Source: Thermohalobaculum sediminis (lineage in GTDB: Bacteria > Pseudomonadota > Alphaproteobacteria > Rhodobacterales > Rhodobacteraceae). From it: a stretch of 64,000 nt of DNA. This document shows, piece by piece, positions 1-10,358 of the stretch. Where the stretch lies: the NCBI RefSeq assembly GCF_023487995.1, contig NZ_JAMFKN010000006.1, positions 218,255-282,254 on the forward strand, in the 5' to 3' direction. Each line of letters begins with the position of its first letter. Positions within the stretch are counted from its first letter, which is position 1. The notes below the pieces were generated by a model. It worked only from the letters and a program-made list of their open reading frames with translations. It was not told where the DNA came from and did not search any database. The position numbers and the translations under genes are program-made.

Positions 1-2
1 TC

Positions 3-1060
3 TGCGGCCTCGACCGCGCGGGCCGTTTCGTGCTGACAGAGGACGGACGACGCTTTCCCTATGACTGCCTCGTGCTCGCGACGGGTGCGCGGCACGCCTA
101 TTTCGGCCGGGACGCGGAGTGGGCACCCGTCGCGCCAGGGCTGAAGAAGATCGATGCCGCGACCGAGATCCGCCAGCGCGTGCTGCTTGCCTTCGAGCGG
201 GCAGAGAATGGCGAGGATGCTGCCGAACGGGCGAGTCTGCTGACCTCCGTGATCGTTGGCGCTGGTCCGACCGGGGTCGAGCTGGCCGGTGCGATTGCCG
301 AGCTTGCGCGCGACGCGCTCGCCCGTGATTTTCGGCGGATCGACCCTCGAACGGCGCGTATCCTGCTGGTCGAGGCCGGGTCTCGGGTGTTGCCGGCCTT
401 CGACGAGCGGCTCTCGGTCAAGGCGCAGGCGGCGCTCGAGCGGCTCGGCGTCGAGGTTCGTCTCGGTGTTCCGGTCGCCGAATGCACGGCCGAGGGCGTG
501 CAGATCGGTGCAGAGCAGATCAGCGCGCGCACCATCGTCTGGGCGGCGGGTGTGATGGCCTCCTCGGCGGGCAATTGGCTTGGCGTCGAAACCGATCGCG
601 CGGGACGGGTCCGGGTGGCGCCCGACCTCTCCGTTCCGGGGATGATGGCGTCTACGCCGTCGGCGACACCATCGTCATCGCCGCCAGCGACGGCGGGCCG
701 GTGCCCGGAATTGCGCCGGCGGCAAGGCAGATGGGCCGGCATGCCGGGCGACTGATCGCACGACGCATCGCCTGGCGCCCGACCGGGAGCGCCCCGTTCC
801 GCTATCGCCATGCCGGATCGCTCGCGACCATCGGACGGGGCGCGGCGGTGGCCAAGGTCGCGGGACTGCGCCTTTCCGGCACGCCGGCTTGGCTTCTCTG
901 GGCGGCGGTACATCTCTGGTTTCTGATCGGCGCGCGGAACAGGCTTGCGGTCGCGACGAGCTGGGCCTGGAGCTACCTGTGCCGCGATCGCAGCGCCCGG
1001 CTGATCACCGGACCGATCGCGCCCGCGACGGCCAGCGCATTGCGATCCCACGCCGCCTGA
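3..1060 (+). pseudogene. ndh: Type II NADH:quinone oxidoreductase (NDH-2), 5' cut by window edge and frameshifted
   Basis: This encodes a single-subunit, non-proton-pumping NADH dehydrogenase that would sit on the inner face of the cytoplasmic membrane and pass electrons from NADH via FAD to quinone. The first reading frame shows the second dinucleotide-binding motif (VIVGAGPTGVELAG) and the IVWAAGV segment. The FAD-binding VYAVGDT motif and the C-terminal membrane-anchoring stretch (PAWLLWAAVHLWFLIG) are in a different frame. The switch falls near 636-645, at a run of Gs, and one extra base would restore a continuous protein. The N-terminal FAD-binding region lies before the window. It converges on the LysR gene with a 6-base gap. 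A sequencing error cannot be excluded, so the gene may be intact in the organism. Confidence 0.8.
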
Positions 1061-1066
1061 GCCAGA

Positions 1067-1990
1067 TCATTCCGCCGCGACCGGGGCAGGCGATGGCGGA
1101 CTGGCCGCCATCTTCTCGCCCCAGGGATAGCGCCGGCACTCATGCACGAACGCGCCCACGGCGGGCGAGTGCGGACGACCGCGAACCGTCACCAGATTGA
1201 CTTCCCGCACGAACTCCGGTTCGACCAGCGGCCGGGTCACGAGACCGGGCACCGTCACGGCGAATTCGGGGATCACGGTAAATCCCAGGCCAGCCATCAC
1301 CATGCTCTGGATCCAGTCGTCGCGCTCGCTGCTGTAGGGTTGCTTGACGGCGATGCCGATGGCCTCCCGTCGCTCCCGGATCACGTCGCGATACTCGCAG
1401 TTGATGCGGCTGAGATAGCTTTGACCCTCGAGATCGTGAAGCCGGATCCTTTCGAGCCTGGCCAGCGGGTGGTCGGGCGCCACCCCGATCATGAAGCGTT
1501 CGCTGTAGAGCGGTATCCTGTGCAGCGCGTCGCTCTCGAGGTCCGGCTTGCAGTAGATGGCGACGTCGATCCCGCCTTTCGCGAGCGCCTCCTCGAGCTG
1601 GCCTGCCGCCCCGTCTCGCAGGCAGAGTTCGACCCCCTGGTAGCGGCCGTTGAAGCCGGCGAAGAGGTCGATCAGCCGCGTCGGGCCGATGGTGCACATC
1701 AGGCCGACGGTCAGCCTCGCCTGGCGCAACCGGACGAAGCTCTCGGCCTGGCGCCGGGCTTCCTCGAGCCGCACGAACATCTCCTCGAAATAGGGTCGCA
1801 TCGTGCGGCCAAGTTCGGTCAGGTGGGTATTGCCACGCTCGCGGTGGATGAGCGTGCCGCCGAGCTTGTCCTCGAGCGACCTGATCGCGCGGGTCAAGGC
1901 CGGCTGGGTGACGTTGCAGGCCTCGGCAGCCCGGGTGAAGTTCAGCGTCTCGCTCAGCGCGAGGAAATAGCGGATCTCGTGAAGCTCCAT
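1067..1990 (-). CDS. LysR-family transcriptional regulator
   Basis: The 307-residue protein has an N-terminal winged helix-turn-helix (LNFTRAAEACNVTQPALTRAI, about residues 15-35) and a LysR substrate-binding domain (about 90-295). The ATG at 1990 is chosen because it begins MELHEIRYFLAL, the usual LysR N-terminus; an in-frame extension upstream has no family similarity. It is divergent from the 3-hydroxybutyrate dehydrogenase gene with 236 bases between them, the usual arrangement for a LysR protein and its target. The effector is unknown. Confidence 0.9.
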   Translation of the reverse strand: MELHEIRYFLALSETLNFTRAAEACNVTQPALTRAIRSLEDKLGGTLIHRERGNTHLTELGRTMRPYFEEMFVRLEEARRQAESFVRLRQARLTVGLMCTIGPTRLIDLFAGFNGRYQGVELCLRDGAAGQLEEALAKGGIDVAIYCKPDLESDALHRIPLYSERFMIGVAPDHPLARLERIRLHDLEGQSYLSRINCEYRDVIRERREAIGIAVKQPYSSERDDWIQSMVMAGLGFTVIPEFAVTVPGLVTRPLVEPEFVREVNLVTVRGRPHSPAVGAFVHECRRYPWGEKMAASPPSPAPVAAE

Positions 1991-2226
1991 CTCCGTGGTC
2001 CCGAATGCCGCTTCGTGATCGAGCTTAGCACCGCGACGCGGGTCCTCACATCGATTTGCGGGGCCGGGCGTCGGATCCGTGAGCGATCGGCCGCCACCGA
2101 CCATGCGGCGTGGTTATCGCGACCCTGCCGGGACGGCATTTCCGCCATCTGCCCGCGGCCTCCACAATCGCCAGAGCGTCGGACACCGGGCAATCCGGCC
2201 GACACCCCGCATCAGGAGACTGCCAG

Positions 2227-3054
2227 ATGATGAACCTCGCCGCCACGAAGCCCGCCAGCGTCAAGCCGTTCCCCCTTGCCAGCCGCGTTGCCATCGTCAC
2301 CGGATCGACCAGCGGCATCGGGCTTGGCATCGCCCGTGCGCTCGCGGCCCAAGGCGCCGCGATCATGCTCAACGGGTTCGGGGATGCGGACGAAATCTCC
2401 CGCACGCGCGATGCACTCGCCGCGGAAACCGGCGCCAGCGTCGAATATGACGGCGCCGATATCTCGCGGCCCGATCAGGTCGCGGAGATGATCGAGCGGA
2501 CCGCGCGAACCTTCGGCTCGGTCGATATCCTGGTCAACAACGCCGGCGTGCAGCATGTCGCGCCGATCCACTCGTTCCCGGTCGACAAGTGGGAGAGCGT
2601 GCTGTCGATCAATCTTTCCGGCGCCTTCCATGCTATACGCACTGCGACGCCGGGGATGAAAGCCCGTGGCTGGGGCCGGATCGTCAACGTGGCCTCGGCG
2701 CACGGCCTCGTGGGCTCGCCCTTCAAGTCGGCCTATGTCGCGGCGAAGCATGGCATTCTGGGCCTGACGAAGGTCGCGGCACTGGAACTTGCCGAAAGCG
2801 GGATCACCGCCAATGCGGTCTGTCCGGGCTATGTCTGGACGCCGCTGGTCGAGCGGCAGATCAGCGATCAGGCGCGCTCGCACGGCATCCCGCGCGAGGA
2901 GGTCATCCGCGAGGTGCTGCTGAAGAAACAACCCAACCGGCGTTTCGTCACGGTGGAAGAGATCGGCGCCGTGGTCGCCTTTCTCTGCTCGCCCGGCGCT
3001 GCCTCGATCACCGGTGCCGCGATCCCGGTCGATGGCGGCTGGACCGCGGAGTGA
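2227..3054 (+). CDS. bdhA: D-3-hydroxybutyrate dehydrogenase (SDR family)
   Basis: It interconverts 3-hydroxybutyrate and acetoacetate with NAD, a step in the use of polyhydroxybutyrate. The protein shows the SDR cofactor motif TGSTSGIG, the NNAG motif and the catalytic Tyr-Lys pair in SAYVAAKHG. Downstream motifs (CPGYVWTPLVERQI, PVDGGWTAE) are characteristic of bacterial 3-hydroxybutyrate dehydrogenases rather than generic SDRs. It is 275 residues, slightly longer than the usual 260 because of a short N-terminal leader. The start at 2227 follows an AGGAG-type ribosome binding site at 2213-2217; the next codon is also ATG. It is divergent from the LysR gene, its likely regulator. Confidence 0.85.
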   Translation: MMNLAATKPASVKPFPLASRVAIVTGSTSGIGLGIARALAAQGAAIMLNGFGDADEISRTRDALAAETGASVEYDGADISRPDQVAEMIERTARTFGSVDILVNNAGVQHVAPIHSFPVDKWESVLSINLSGAFHAIRTATPGMKARGWGRIVNVASAHGLVGSPFKSAYVAAKHGILGLTKVAALELAESGITANAVCPGYVWTPLVERQISDQARSHGIPREEVIREVLLKKQPNRRFVTVEEIGAVVAFLCSPGAASITGAAIPVDGGWTAE

Positions 3055-3061
3055 GCCCGAA

Positions 3062-3259
3062 ATGAACACCTGTGCCATGCCCGGTTCAGCGGCGGAGCTT
3101 CGTGCTGTGGTCGCCGCGTGCGCATGCCTCCGAGGGTTGGTCCGGCGCGTTCGAACCCATTGGCATCTCTCGGCGCCGCCGGGTCATCTCCTGGATGACA
3201 TCGGAGTTCTCTGCCCGGAAATCCGCATGAGCCTGCGTTCCGGGTGCCGCGATATCTGA
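3062..3259 (+). CDS. DUF1127-like small protein
   Basis: This is a 65-residue basic protein whose C-terminal half contains HLLDDIGVLCPEI, resembling the conserved core of DUF1127 (YjiS-like) proteins common in Alphaproteobacteria. It starts 7 bases after the bdhA stop and is followed by a terminator-like hairpin, which supports a short co-transcribed gene. No strong ribosome binding site is visible. Members of the family have been linked to small-RNA and stress physiology, but no function can be assigned here. Confidence 0.5.
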   Translation: MNTCAMPGSAAELRAVVAACACLRGLVRRVRTHWHLSAPPGHLLDDIGVLCPEIRMSLRSGCRDI

Positions 3260-3281
3260 GGGTGCCGAGCATCCCGGTCCC

Positions 3282-3314
3282 AAGCCCACCGCCCCGTGCG
3301 GCGGGCTTGTCTTG
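3282..3314 (+). terminator. Stem-loop, probable terminator after bdhA and the DUF1127-like gene
   Basis: An 11-base stem with one mismatch (AAGCCCACCGC / GCGGCGGGCTT) and a 5-base loop is followed by a weakly T-rich tail. It lies just after the small gene ending at 3259. Confidence 0.55.
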
Positions 3315-3456
3315 CCTGCGGCACCACGTTCCCCGCGATGCGCGCCGCGCATGATCCCGACAACGAACCGGCATTTCAACGCCGCGCTGACGGACCTCAC
3401 CATTGGGCCATCGCCGGCTGCCCCGGCGCATTCCCAGGACACGGAAGGAAAAGCAG

Positions 3457-3897
3457 ATGCAGAAACTCCTGATCGGCGCGATCGCCCTGTTCGGCGCGGC
3501 GCCGTTTGCCAATGCCGGCGACTGTCCGCCGGATCAGGTCGTCGCCGCCGCGACGACCGGGGCGGGGCATGCCGAGGGTATCGGCGTCACCGATATCGTG
3601 CTCGCGGTCAATGATCTCGGCGCCTACCACCCCGAACTTGCGAGCCGCGACCAGCGCGTGCGCATGCTCACCATCGAGCCGGGCGGCGAAGTGCCCTGGC
3701 ATAGCCATGCCGACCGACCCGCGCTGATCTATGTGGTGTCGGGCGAGGTCGTGGAATACCGCTCGACCTGTGCCGAGCCGATCGTTCACCGCGTGGGCGA
3801 GGTCGCCACCGAGATCGGCGCGCTCGAGCATTGGTGGCGCAACGAATCCTCTGACCCCGCCGTGCTCATCGCCGCCGACCTGCCGAGGGCCGAGTGA
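3457..3897 (+). CDS. Periplasmic cupin-domain protein
   Basis: The 146-residue protein has a short Sec signal peptide (about residues 1-20, ending FANA) followed by a single cupin domain. Cupin metal-binding histidines are seen in PWHSHADRP (motif 1), with LIYVVSGEVVEY between the motifs. Cupins bind a metal or small ligand; the substrate is not predictable. The start at 3457 follows a GGAAGGAAAA ribosome binding site and opens directly with the signal peptide. The 200 bases before it hold no gene. It ends just before a strong hairpin and the MFS gene. Confidence 0.75.
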   Translation: MQKLLIGAIALFGAAPFANAGDCPPDQVVAAATTGAGHAEGIGVTDIVLAVNDLGAYHPELASRDQRVRMLTIEPGGEVPWHSHADRPALIYVVSGEVVEYRSTCAEPIVHRVGEVATEIGALEHWWRNESSDPAVLIAADLPRAE

Positions 3898-3903
3898 CCA
3901 ATC

Positions 3904-3933
3904 CGGGACGGGCTTGCCCGTCCCGATCCTCTT
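3904..3933 (+). terminator. Rho-independent-type terminator after the cupin gene
   Basis: A perfect 10-base inverted repeat (CGGGACGGGC / GCCCGTCCCG) with a 2-base centre is followed by ATCCTCTTT. It separates the cupin gene from the MFS gene. Confidence 0.7.
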
Positions 3934-3951
3934 TCGCGCGGGAGCCCTGCG

Positions 3952-5154
3952 ATGACCGATACCCTGCAACTTGTCCAGCCCGTGGCTCAGCCGGGGCGCA
4001 CCGCTCTGCCGCGCGCGATGGTGATCGGGCTGATCGGCTTCCTTACCCTGGTCGACCTCTTTGCGGCACAGGCGATCCTGCCGACACTGGTCGATGTCTA
4101 TGGGGTCAGTCCCGCAGCAATGGGGTTCGCCGTCAATGCGAGCACCTTCGGCATGGCGGCTGCGGGCCTGCTTGTCTCGTTGATCGCGCGCCGGATCGAC
4201 CGCAGGCGCGGAGTGTGGCTGAGCCTCGTGCTCCTCGCCGTGCCGACCGCTTCGCTCGCCTTCGCGCCGGACCTTGCCGTCTTCACGGTCCTGCGGAGTG
4301 TGCAGGGCGTCATGATGGCGGCCGCCTTCGCCCTTACCATGGCCTATATCGCCGAACGTGCGGGGCCCGACGAAGCGGCTGCGGCTCTGGCCGCCTATGT
4401 CACGGGAATCGTCGCGTCGAACCTGGTCGGTCGCTTGATCTCGGGCGCCGTGGTCGATCTGGCCGGCGTCGCGATGACTTTCTGGGTGTTCGCGGGGCTG
4501 AACCTCGCCGGAGCCGCGCTCGTTGCGGCCAGTCTCCGGCCCTCACTGCGGATGGCGCCGATCTGCCGGCCGATGCAGCCGCCGCTGGCAGCCTGGGCGA
4601 TGCATCTTGGCAATCCTGCTCTGCGCGCCGCCTTCGCCATCGGCTTCCTGATCCTCTTCGTCTTCATCGGCGTCTTCACCTACGTCAACTTCGAACTCAC
4701 GAGGACGCCCCTCAGCCTGTCTCCGATGCATCTTGGCCTCGTCTATCTGGTGTTCATGCCGGCATTGATCACGACGCCCCTTGCCGCGGGAGTGGTGCGT
4801 CGCGTCGGTGTTCGTCAGACGGTCCTGATGTCGATGCTGACATGCTTCGGCGCATTGCCGCTGCTGCTGGTGCCGCGGCTGGAGGCGGTTCTTGCGGGGC
4901 TCGCGACGATTGGTGTCGGGGCATTCCTCGCGCAGGCGGCCGCCACGGGATTCGTCAGCCGGGCCGCGGCGTCCAACCGGGCAGCGGCGAGCGGCCTTTA
5001 CCTCGCTGCCTACTATCTTGGCGGGCTGGTCGGCGCAGCGGTGCTGGGTCCGGTCTATGACAGACTCGGTTGGCCGTCGACCGTCGGCGCCATCGGCCTC
5101 GCTGCCCTCGCCGCGGCATGTTTGGCCGGTCGGTTGCGGCTCGTCGGTGCGTAG
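3952..5154 (+). CDS. MFS transporter
   Basis: This 400-residue integral membrane protein shows about 12 hydrophobic segments and the loop 2-3 motif region LIARRIDRRRGVW typical of the major facilitator superfamily. By overall pattern it resembles drug/metabolite exporters of the YnfM/NepI type. The substrate is unknown. The start at 3952 lies after a GGGAG sequence. It is followed directly by an IS6 relic. Confidence 0.8.
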   Translation: MTDTLQLVQPVAQPGRTALPRAMVIGLIGFLTLVDLFAAQAILPTLVDVYGVSPAAMGFAVNASTFGMAAAGLLVSLIARRIDRRRGVWLSLVLLAVPTASLAFAPDLAVFTVLRSVQGVMMAAAFALTMAYIAERAGPDEAAAALAAYVTGIVASNLVGRLISGAVVDLAGVAMTFWVFAGLNLAGAALVAASLRPSLRMAPICRPMQPPLAAWAMHLGNPALRAAFAIGFLILFVFIGVFTYVNFELTRTPLSLSPMHLGLVYLVFMPALITTPLAAGVVRRVGVRQTVLMSMLTCFGALPLLLVPRLEAVLAGLATIGVGAFLAQAAATGFVSRAAASNRAAASGLYLAAYYLGGLVGAAVLGPVYDRLGWPSTVGAIGLAALAAACLAGRLRLVGA

Positions 5155-5256
5155 GTCGACGGCTTCTCGGCGGTTCGCTGAAGCCGCGTTGCCGGCATTT
5201 GGCGAACGACCGGTTCCCCGCCGCGCCTTGGCGCCGAGTTCCTTTATCGCGGTGCC

Positions 5257-5746
5257 CTAGGATCGAAGCCTGTCGGTCACGAGCCTTTCGGGCTGACCAC
5301 GCTTGCGCATTGCTATCCCGAGGAATTTCAGCGCGGCCCCTGGTCTCGCGGCCTCGGGACCAAGCTTTCCAGAGCCTCGCCTTCGCGGTCGCCTGCCAGC
5401 GAGAGGCCGTGCGTCTCGCCATTGATCGTGATGAACTTCTGGCCGGGAGGCCACCGCCAGCTGACGGACTGCATGACCTCGATCCGGCGCTCCCAGATTG
5501 CTGCCGCGAAAACTGGGCCGAAGCGGAGCCAGCAAAAACGGTTGGCTACATTGCTGACGTCGATCCCGCCCTCATGGAGCAAGTATTCGGCGTTCCGGAA
5601 GGAGAGGGGGGAACCGGAAATACATCATGACCCCGGGGCGGATGATCCGGGGGAACGTCTGGACGCAGCGAAAAGGGCTGCGTCTGCTCATGCCGAGAGG
5701 GGAGGGAGGCCGGCATCCCCTTCAGCGAAGTTCCTTCGCCATTGCC
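5257..5746 (-). pseudogene. IS6-family transposase relic (copy 1)
   Basis: On the minus strand a degenerate IS6-family transposase can be followed through two or three frames. LLHERGID-type residues appear as MLHEGGIDVS, then FGPVFAAAIWERRI and WRWPPGQKFITINGE. In another frame GAALKFLGIAMRKRGQPERL follows. The left terminal repeat survives near 5730-5746 (GGCAATGGCGAAGGAAC read on the minus strand). Stops and frameshifts make it non-functional. Confidence 0.75.
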
Positions 5747-5760
5747 CACCGACATCCCAG

Positions 5761-8700
5761 TCAAGCGCCGTAATAGAAGATCGAAATTGCGCTCACGATC
5801 GCGTTGTTCTGGATCGGTGTGAAATCGATATCCAGCACCCCGTCGTCGACATAGGTGGTCGCAGAAAGCTCCAGCGCTGCATACCGCCCACCGGCGGCGG
5901 CGTGGAGGTCGATGTCGTCGAGTTCTGCCGGAACGACGCTCTCCATCGCGATATCGAAGACGCGCTGCCCGGCCGTGGTCGCCCAAGGCTCGATGAAGTG
6001 AAACTGCGCGACGTAAAAGCCCACGTCGGCGACCGCGATATCGTAGCCGAAGGTTCCGAATCCATAAGTCTGGTAGAGCCGGTCGTCGGTCGTTCCCGAG
6101 ATATCGTTCGCGATGTCGCGCACCGAAATCGCGCCGGAAGCCACGCCGGGGTCTGCGGCATAGCTCAGCCCGGTCTCCATCGAGGTGTAGCTCGCGCCGC
6201 CGACGTTGATGGCCGCGACGAGAACGGGCGCGGATGGCGCATCGTCGATCACGATGGTCACTTCTAGGGTCGCGGTGCCACCGTTGCCGTCGGACGCCGT
6301 GACGACGATCGGCAGCGATGTCCCAAGGGCGAGCGCGAGGTCTGCTCCCTCGGCAACCACGAGACGTTCGGACGCATCGACGGCGAAGCGCGGATCGTCG
6401 ACCGAAAAGGTGAGTTGGTCGCCGTCGACGTCCGACCCGACCAAGCTTCCGACCACCGTGCCCGCAACGGCTCCCGGCATTACCGTCGTGCCGATGAGCG
6501 CGAGACCCGATGGGTCGTCATTGACGGGCGCCACCGCGACCTCGACCACGGCAGTGTTCCGCGCTCCGTCCGGGGTAGAGGCCACATAGGTGAAGCTGTC
6601 CGTTCCGTTGAAATCGGGGTCCGGGGTGTAGACCACCGTCCCGCCTGACAGCGCCGCAACGCCGTTGGCGGGTTGTCCCAATGAGACGATGACGGTGCCG
6701 GGATCGTCATTCGCCAGTACGTCGATCGTGGTGGGCGTGTCCTCGTCCGTGGCGGCGAAATCTCCGTTCGCGAAGGTCATGCGCTCGCCCGCGAAGAACG
6801 TGAAGCTGTCGACGACAACGGGTTCCTCGCCGTTCCCGACGACGCCGAGGACCTCGACACTCAGGGAGCGGTCTCCATCGAAGCTGAGATGGGCGTAGTG
6901 GTGGAGCGTGTTGTCACGCACCGCCGTGTAGGCGGGGGCGGGCTCGGTCTCCCAGTCCGAGAAGCTCCCGTTGATGTTGCTGAGCTTGCCGCCGGGGCTG
7001 ACCTTCATCCAGACCACGCCGTCGCTCTCGGTGTAGTAGGTCGAGAGGTCGGTCGAGGTCGGCACATTGGTGCTCGCGCTGAGCGTGCTCGACCCGTTCA
7101 CCAAGGGGAAGGTCCGCAGATAGGACTGGTCGTGGGTCGTGAGCACGAGGTCGATGCCGAGGCTCTCGAAGAGCGGTGCGAGTTGGTCGCGCGCCTCGAG
7201 CGCGTCGCCGTGGTTGGTGCCATCCGAATAGGGCGAGGCATGCATCACGGGGATCACCCAGTCGGCGCCGCGTGCCTGTGCCGCCAGAATATCGGCCTCG
7301 ATCCAAGCCAGTTGGGTGGCAGTCAGCCCGTCCTGCTCCCGTGCCATCAGGATCATGGTGAAATGCACGTCGCCGACGTCGAAGGAATGGAACCGCCCGC
7401 CCTCGATGGCGCCGGTCTCGACCTGGGGGAAGCGGTCGCGCCATTGGTCGAAGCCCTCCTGCAGGAAGACCTCGTGGTTGCCGTAGACGGTCATGAAGGG
7501 CGCCTGACCGAGCGGGTCCTGCCACTGGTCGAACCAGGCGTCGATCGACGCCTCGAGGTCGCCGAAGCGCTTGTCGGTGCTGTAATAGATGTAGTCGCCG
7601 CCGCCCAGGAGCAGCGTCGGGTCCAGCGCCGCGATCTCGTCGCGCACCTGCGCAGTCCCGGTCGCGAGGCCGTCCTCGCGGCCGATCAGCCCGGTGTCGG
7701 CGAAGAAGACGAGGTCGAAGACGCCCCCGGAATCGGTGGCCGGCGCCGTCGTGACGTCGTAGACCCGGCTCCACGTCCCATCGTCGAGCCGCACGCGGAA
7801 TTCGTAGGTCGTGTCGGGCGCGAGCCCGCGCAGCGTCGCCTCGTGAAGTTCGCCGTTCTTGGTGCCCGAGGGACGGACGCCGCTCTGGTCGGCCATCCAG
7901 GCGGTGTCTCCCGATGCTCGATACTGGACCTCGCTGGCAGGGAGGGTGTCGTCGAGGCGCCAGACCACGGTGAGCGTACGCGCCGCGTCATCGGTCCATG
8001 CGAGGTGAAGCTGCTCTGCGGCCAGGGTGGTCGCCGCCGCCGGCGCCAGCGTCTCGACTCCGACCTGCGCCTCGCCGGAGGTGCTGCCGGCCGACACGGC
8101 GTAGCGGAAGCTGTCCGAACCGGCATGGCCGGCGAGCGGCACGTAGATCACCTCGCCATCAACGATCTCGACCGTTCCGAAAAGGGGAGCCTCGACAATC
8201 GTGATGACCGCCGCGCCGTCGGGCACGAAATCGTTGGCGAGCACGTCGATGACGACCGGAACGCCGGTCTCGGTGGCGGCAAGGTCGTCGACCGCGGCAG
8301 CGGCGACCATCGTCTCGACACGGAAGGCGATCTGCTGCGTCTCGAGCAGGCTGCCGGTCGCATCACGCCCCGAAAAGATCTCGATGGTCAGCACATGCGC
8401 GCCGTCGCCGATCGAGCCGGGGCCGAAATCGCCGTTCCTGTCGCCGAAGAGGCTGTAGGGAGCACTGTTCTCGACGTTTACCTCGTCCCCGTCGAGGATC
8501 AGCCGGACGCTGCCGACGAGGCCGGCAAGGGGCGAGCCATCCGGCACCGTGACCGAGAGCCCGAGCACATCAATCACGTCCGGTGGAAATCCGAACACGG
8601 CGCCCTCGACCACCTCTGCCTCGGCGAGGTCGGTGGCCGTGTTCACGAGGGCGACCACCAGCGCGCCGCTGGCCCCCACCTGCAGGATGAAGCTGCTCGC

Positions 8701-10358
8701 AACCGGCTCCGCGATCCCATCGCTCGCCGCGATTGCGAGCGTGATCTGCGGCTCGGCCGCAGCGTCGAAATCCGCTCCCTCGGCGATCGCGAGCCGTCCC
8801 TGGTCGTCGACCGAGAACCGCGGGTCGTCGACGGAGAAGCTGATCGGGTCGCCGTCAGGATCGGTCGCGGAGACGACGCCTATCACTGTTCCCGCCGCGG
8901 CGTCCTCGGCGAGGGTGGTGCCGCTGAAGGCGAGATCGCGAGGCGCGTCGTTGACGGCCGTGACGGTGACGCTGACGGTTGCCTGATCGAAGCCGAGCGC
9001 GCCGATGACCGTGTAGATGAAGCTGTCCGATCCGTTGCGATCGGGGGCGGGCGTGTAGCGCAGGCGCCCGTCCTCGACCGAGACGCTGCCCATCGCGCCC
9101 TGCGTGAAGCCGGTGATCTCGAGGCCGGCCGTGTCGTTGGCCAGCACGTCGATCAGGATTGAACCATCCTCGGCCACGACGGCATTGTCGTCGGCCGCGA
9201 GGTCAATGGCAGGGACGTCTTCGATCGTGAGGCCGGTCGAGAGCGTGGCCGTCCCGCCCTTGCCGTCCGAAGCCGTGATGACGACCGGGACCACGGCGTC
9301 GGCGTCAACCGACAGGTCCGCCCCCGCCGCGACGATCAGACGGCCAAGCGCATCGATCTCGAAGCGTGCGTCGTCGATCGAGAAGCCGATCGCATCGCCG
9401 TCGACGTCGGTCGCCGAGAGCGTCCCGATCACCGTGCCCGGCAATGCCAGTTCCGATACCGTGGTACCGTCGATGGCGATGCCCTCGGGCGCATCGTTGA
9501 CGGCCGTCACCGTCACGCTCACTTCGGCGGTCGAGGTTGTGCCATCGGGTGCGAGGATCGTGTAGGCGAAGCTGTCGGTCCCGTTGAAGTTCGGATCGGG
9601 TGTATAGACGATCTCGCCAGCCTTGATGGCCGTGCTGCCATGCGCGGGCGTGCCGGCGCTTTGAACCACCGCCCCGAGGGGGTCATTCGCTAGGACGTCG
9701 ATGCTGACCGACTGATCCTCGGCCGTCGCGGCGCTGTCGTCCGCGGCGGCGGTGCTGGGTGGCAGGATCTGGTAGATGCGATTGCGCTCACGATCGCCGA
9801 ATTGACCAGCGAGATGAAATCCATATCGAGGATTCCATCGTCCACCGTGACGATCGTCGTCAGGGTTATCGCCTCGGCCAACGTGCCCTTCAGCGCGAAG
9901 AGGTCGAGGTCGTCGAGTTCGCTCGGCACCGCGCCTTCGAGCGCGACATCGAACACTCTCTTGCCGGGAGCGCTGAACCACGGTTCGACGAACCGCAACT
10001 CGACGATGTAGTCTCCGGCTTCGGGCATCGCGAGATCGTACGAGAAGTCGCCGAAGCCGTAGGTCTGGTAGAGCGCGTCGTCCTCGGTGCCCCCGATCGC
10101 CAGGCCGCTTCTGTTCCGGGTCTGGATCTTCCCGGACGTGATCCCCGGATCGGCATCGAAGACGGGGCCGAGTTCCGAGGAGGCATACGCCCCTCCGCCG
10201 ACGTTGAACGCGGTCAGGAGGGATGCCTCGATCAGCTCGCCACCGATCTGGAAGGTGAAGCTCTGCACGCCAGCCCCTCCCGCTTCCGAAAATTGGAAGC
10301 ACTGATCACTCAGGTTCCGCCCGTGGCCGGTCGCCGCGATGCTGCGGTGGACGCGCAA
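5761..10358 (-). CDS. Giant secreted malectin / tandem Ig-like repeat / purple-acid-phosphatase-like protein, frameshifted and 5'-incomplete
   Basis: Read on the minus strand, the protein has a malectin-like domain (about 10250-9785), several tandem Ig/cadherin-like repeats with DVLANDP and GTDSFTYT motifs (9750-8050), a fibronectin-III / PAP N-terminal domain (8010-7740), a calcineurin-type metallophosphoesterase (7720-7050), more Ig-like repeats (6760-6240) and a second malectin-like domain (6220-5761). Metal-site motifs FFADTG, GGGDYIYY, YGNHE and VMHASPY are present. The usual GHDHSY motif reads THDQSY, losing the Gly and the second His. The first malectin domain is in another frame, switching near 9772-9784. 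No ATG precedes it in frame (only a TTG at 10358), so the 5' end may be lost. Likely cell-surface or secreted; the substrate is unknown. Confidence 0.75.

Noticed and set aside
6889..9162. A 757-codon plus-strand open frame opposite the giant malectin/phosphoesterase gene
   Set aside because: It lacks family features and is a GC-rich antisense shadow; the minus strand holds clear domain motifs.
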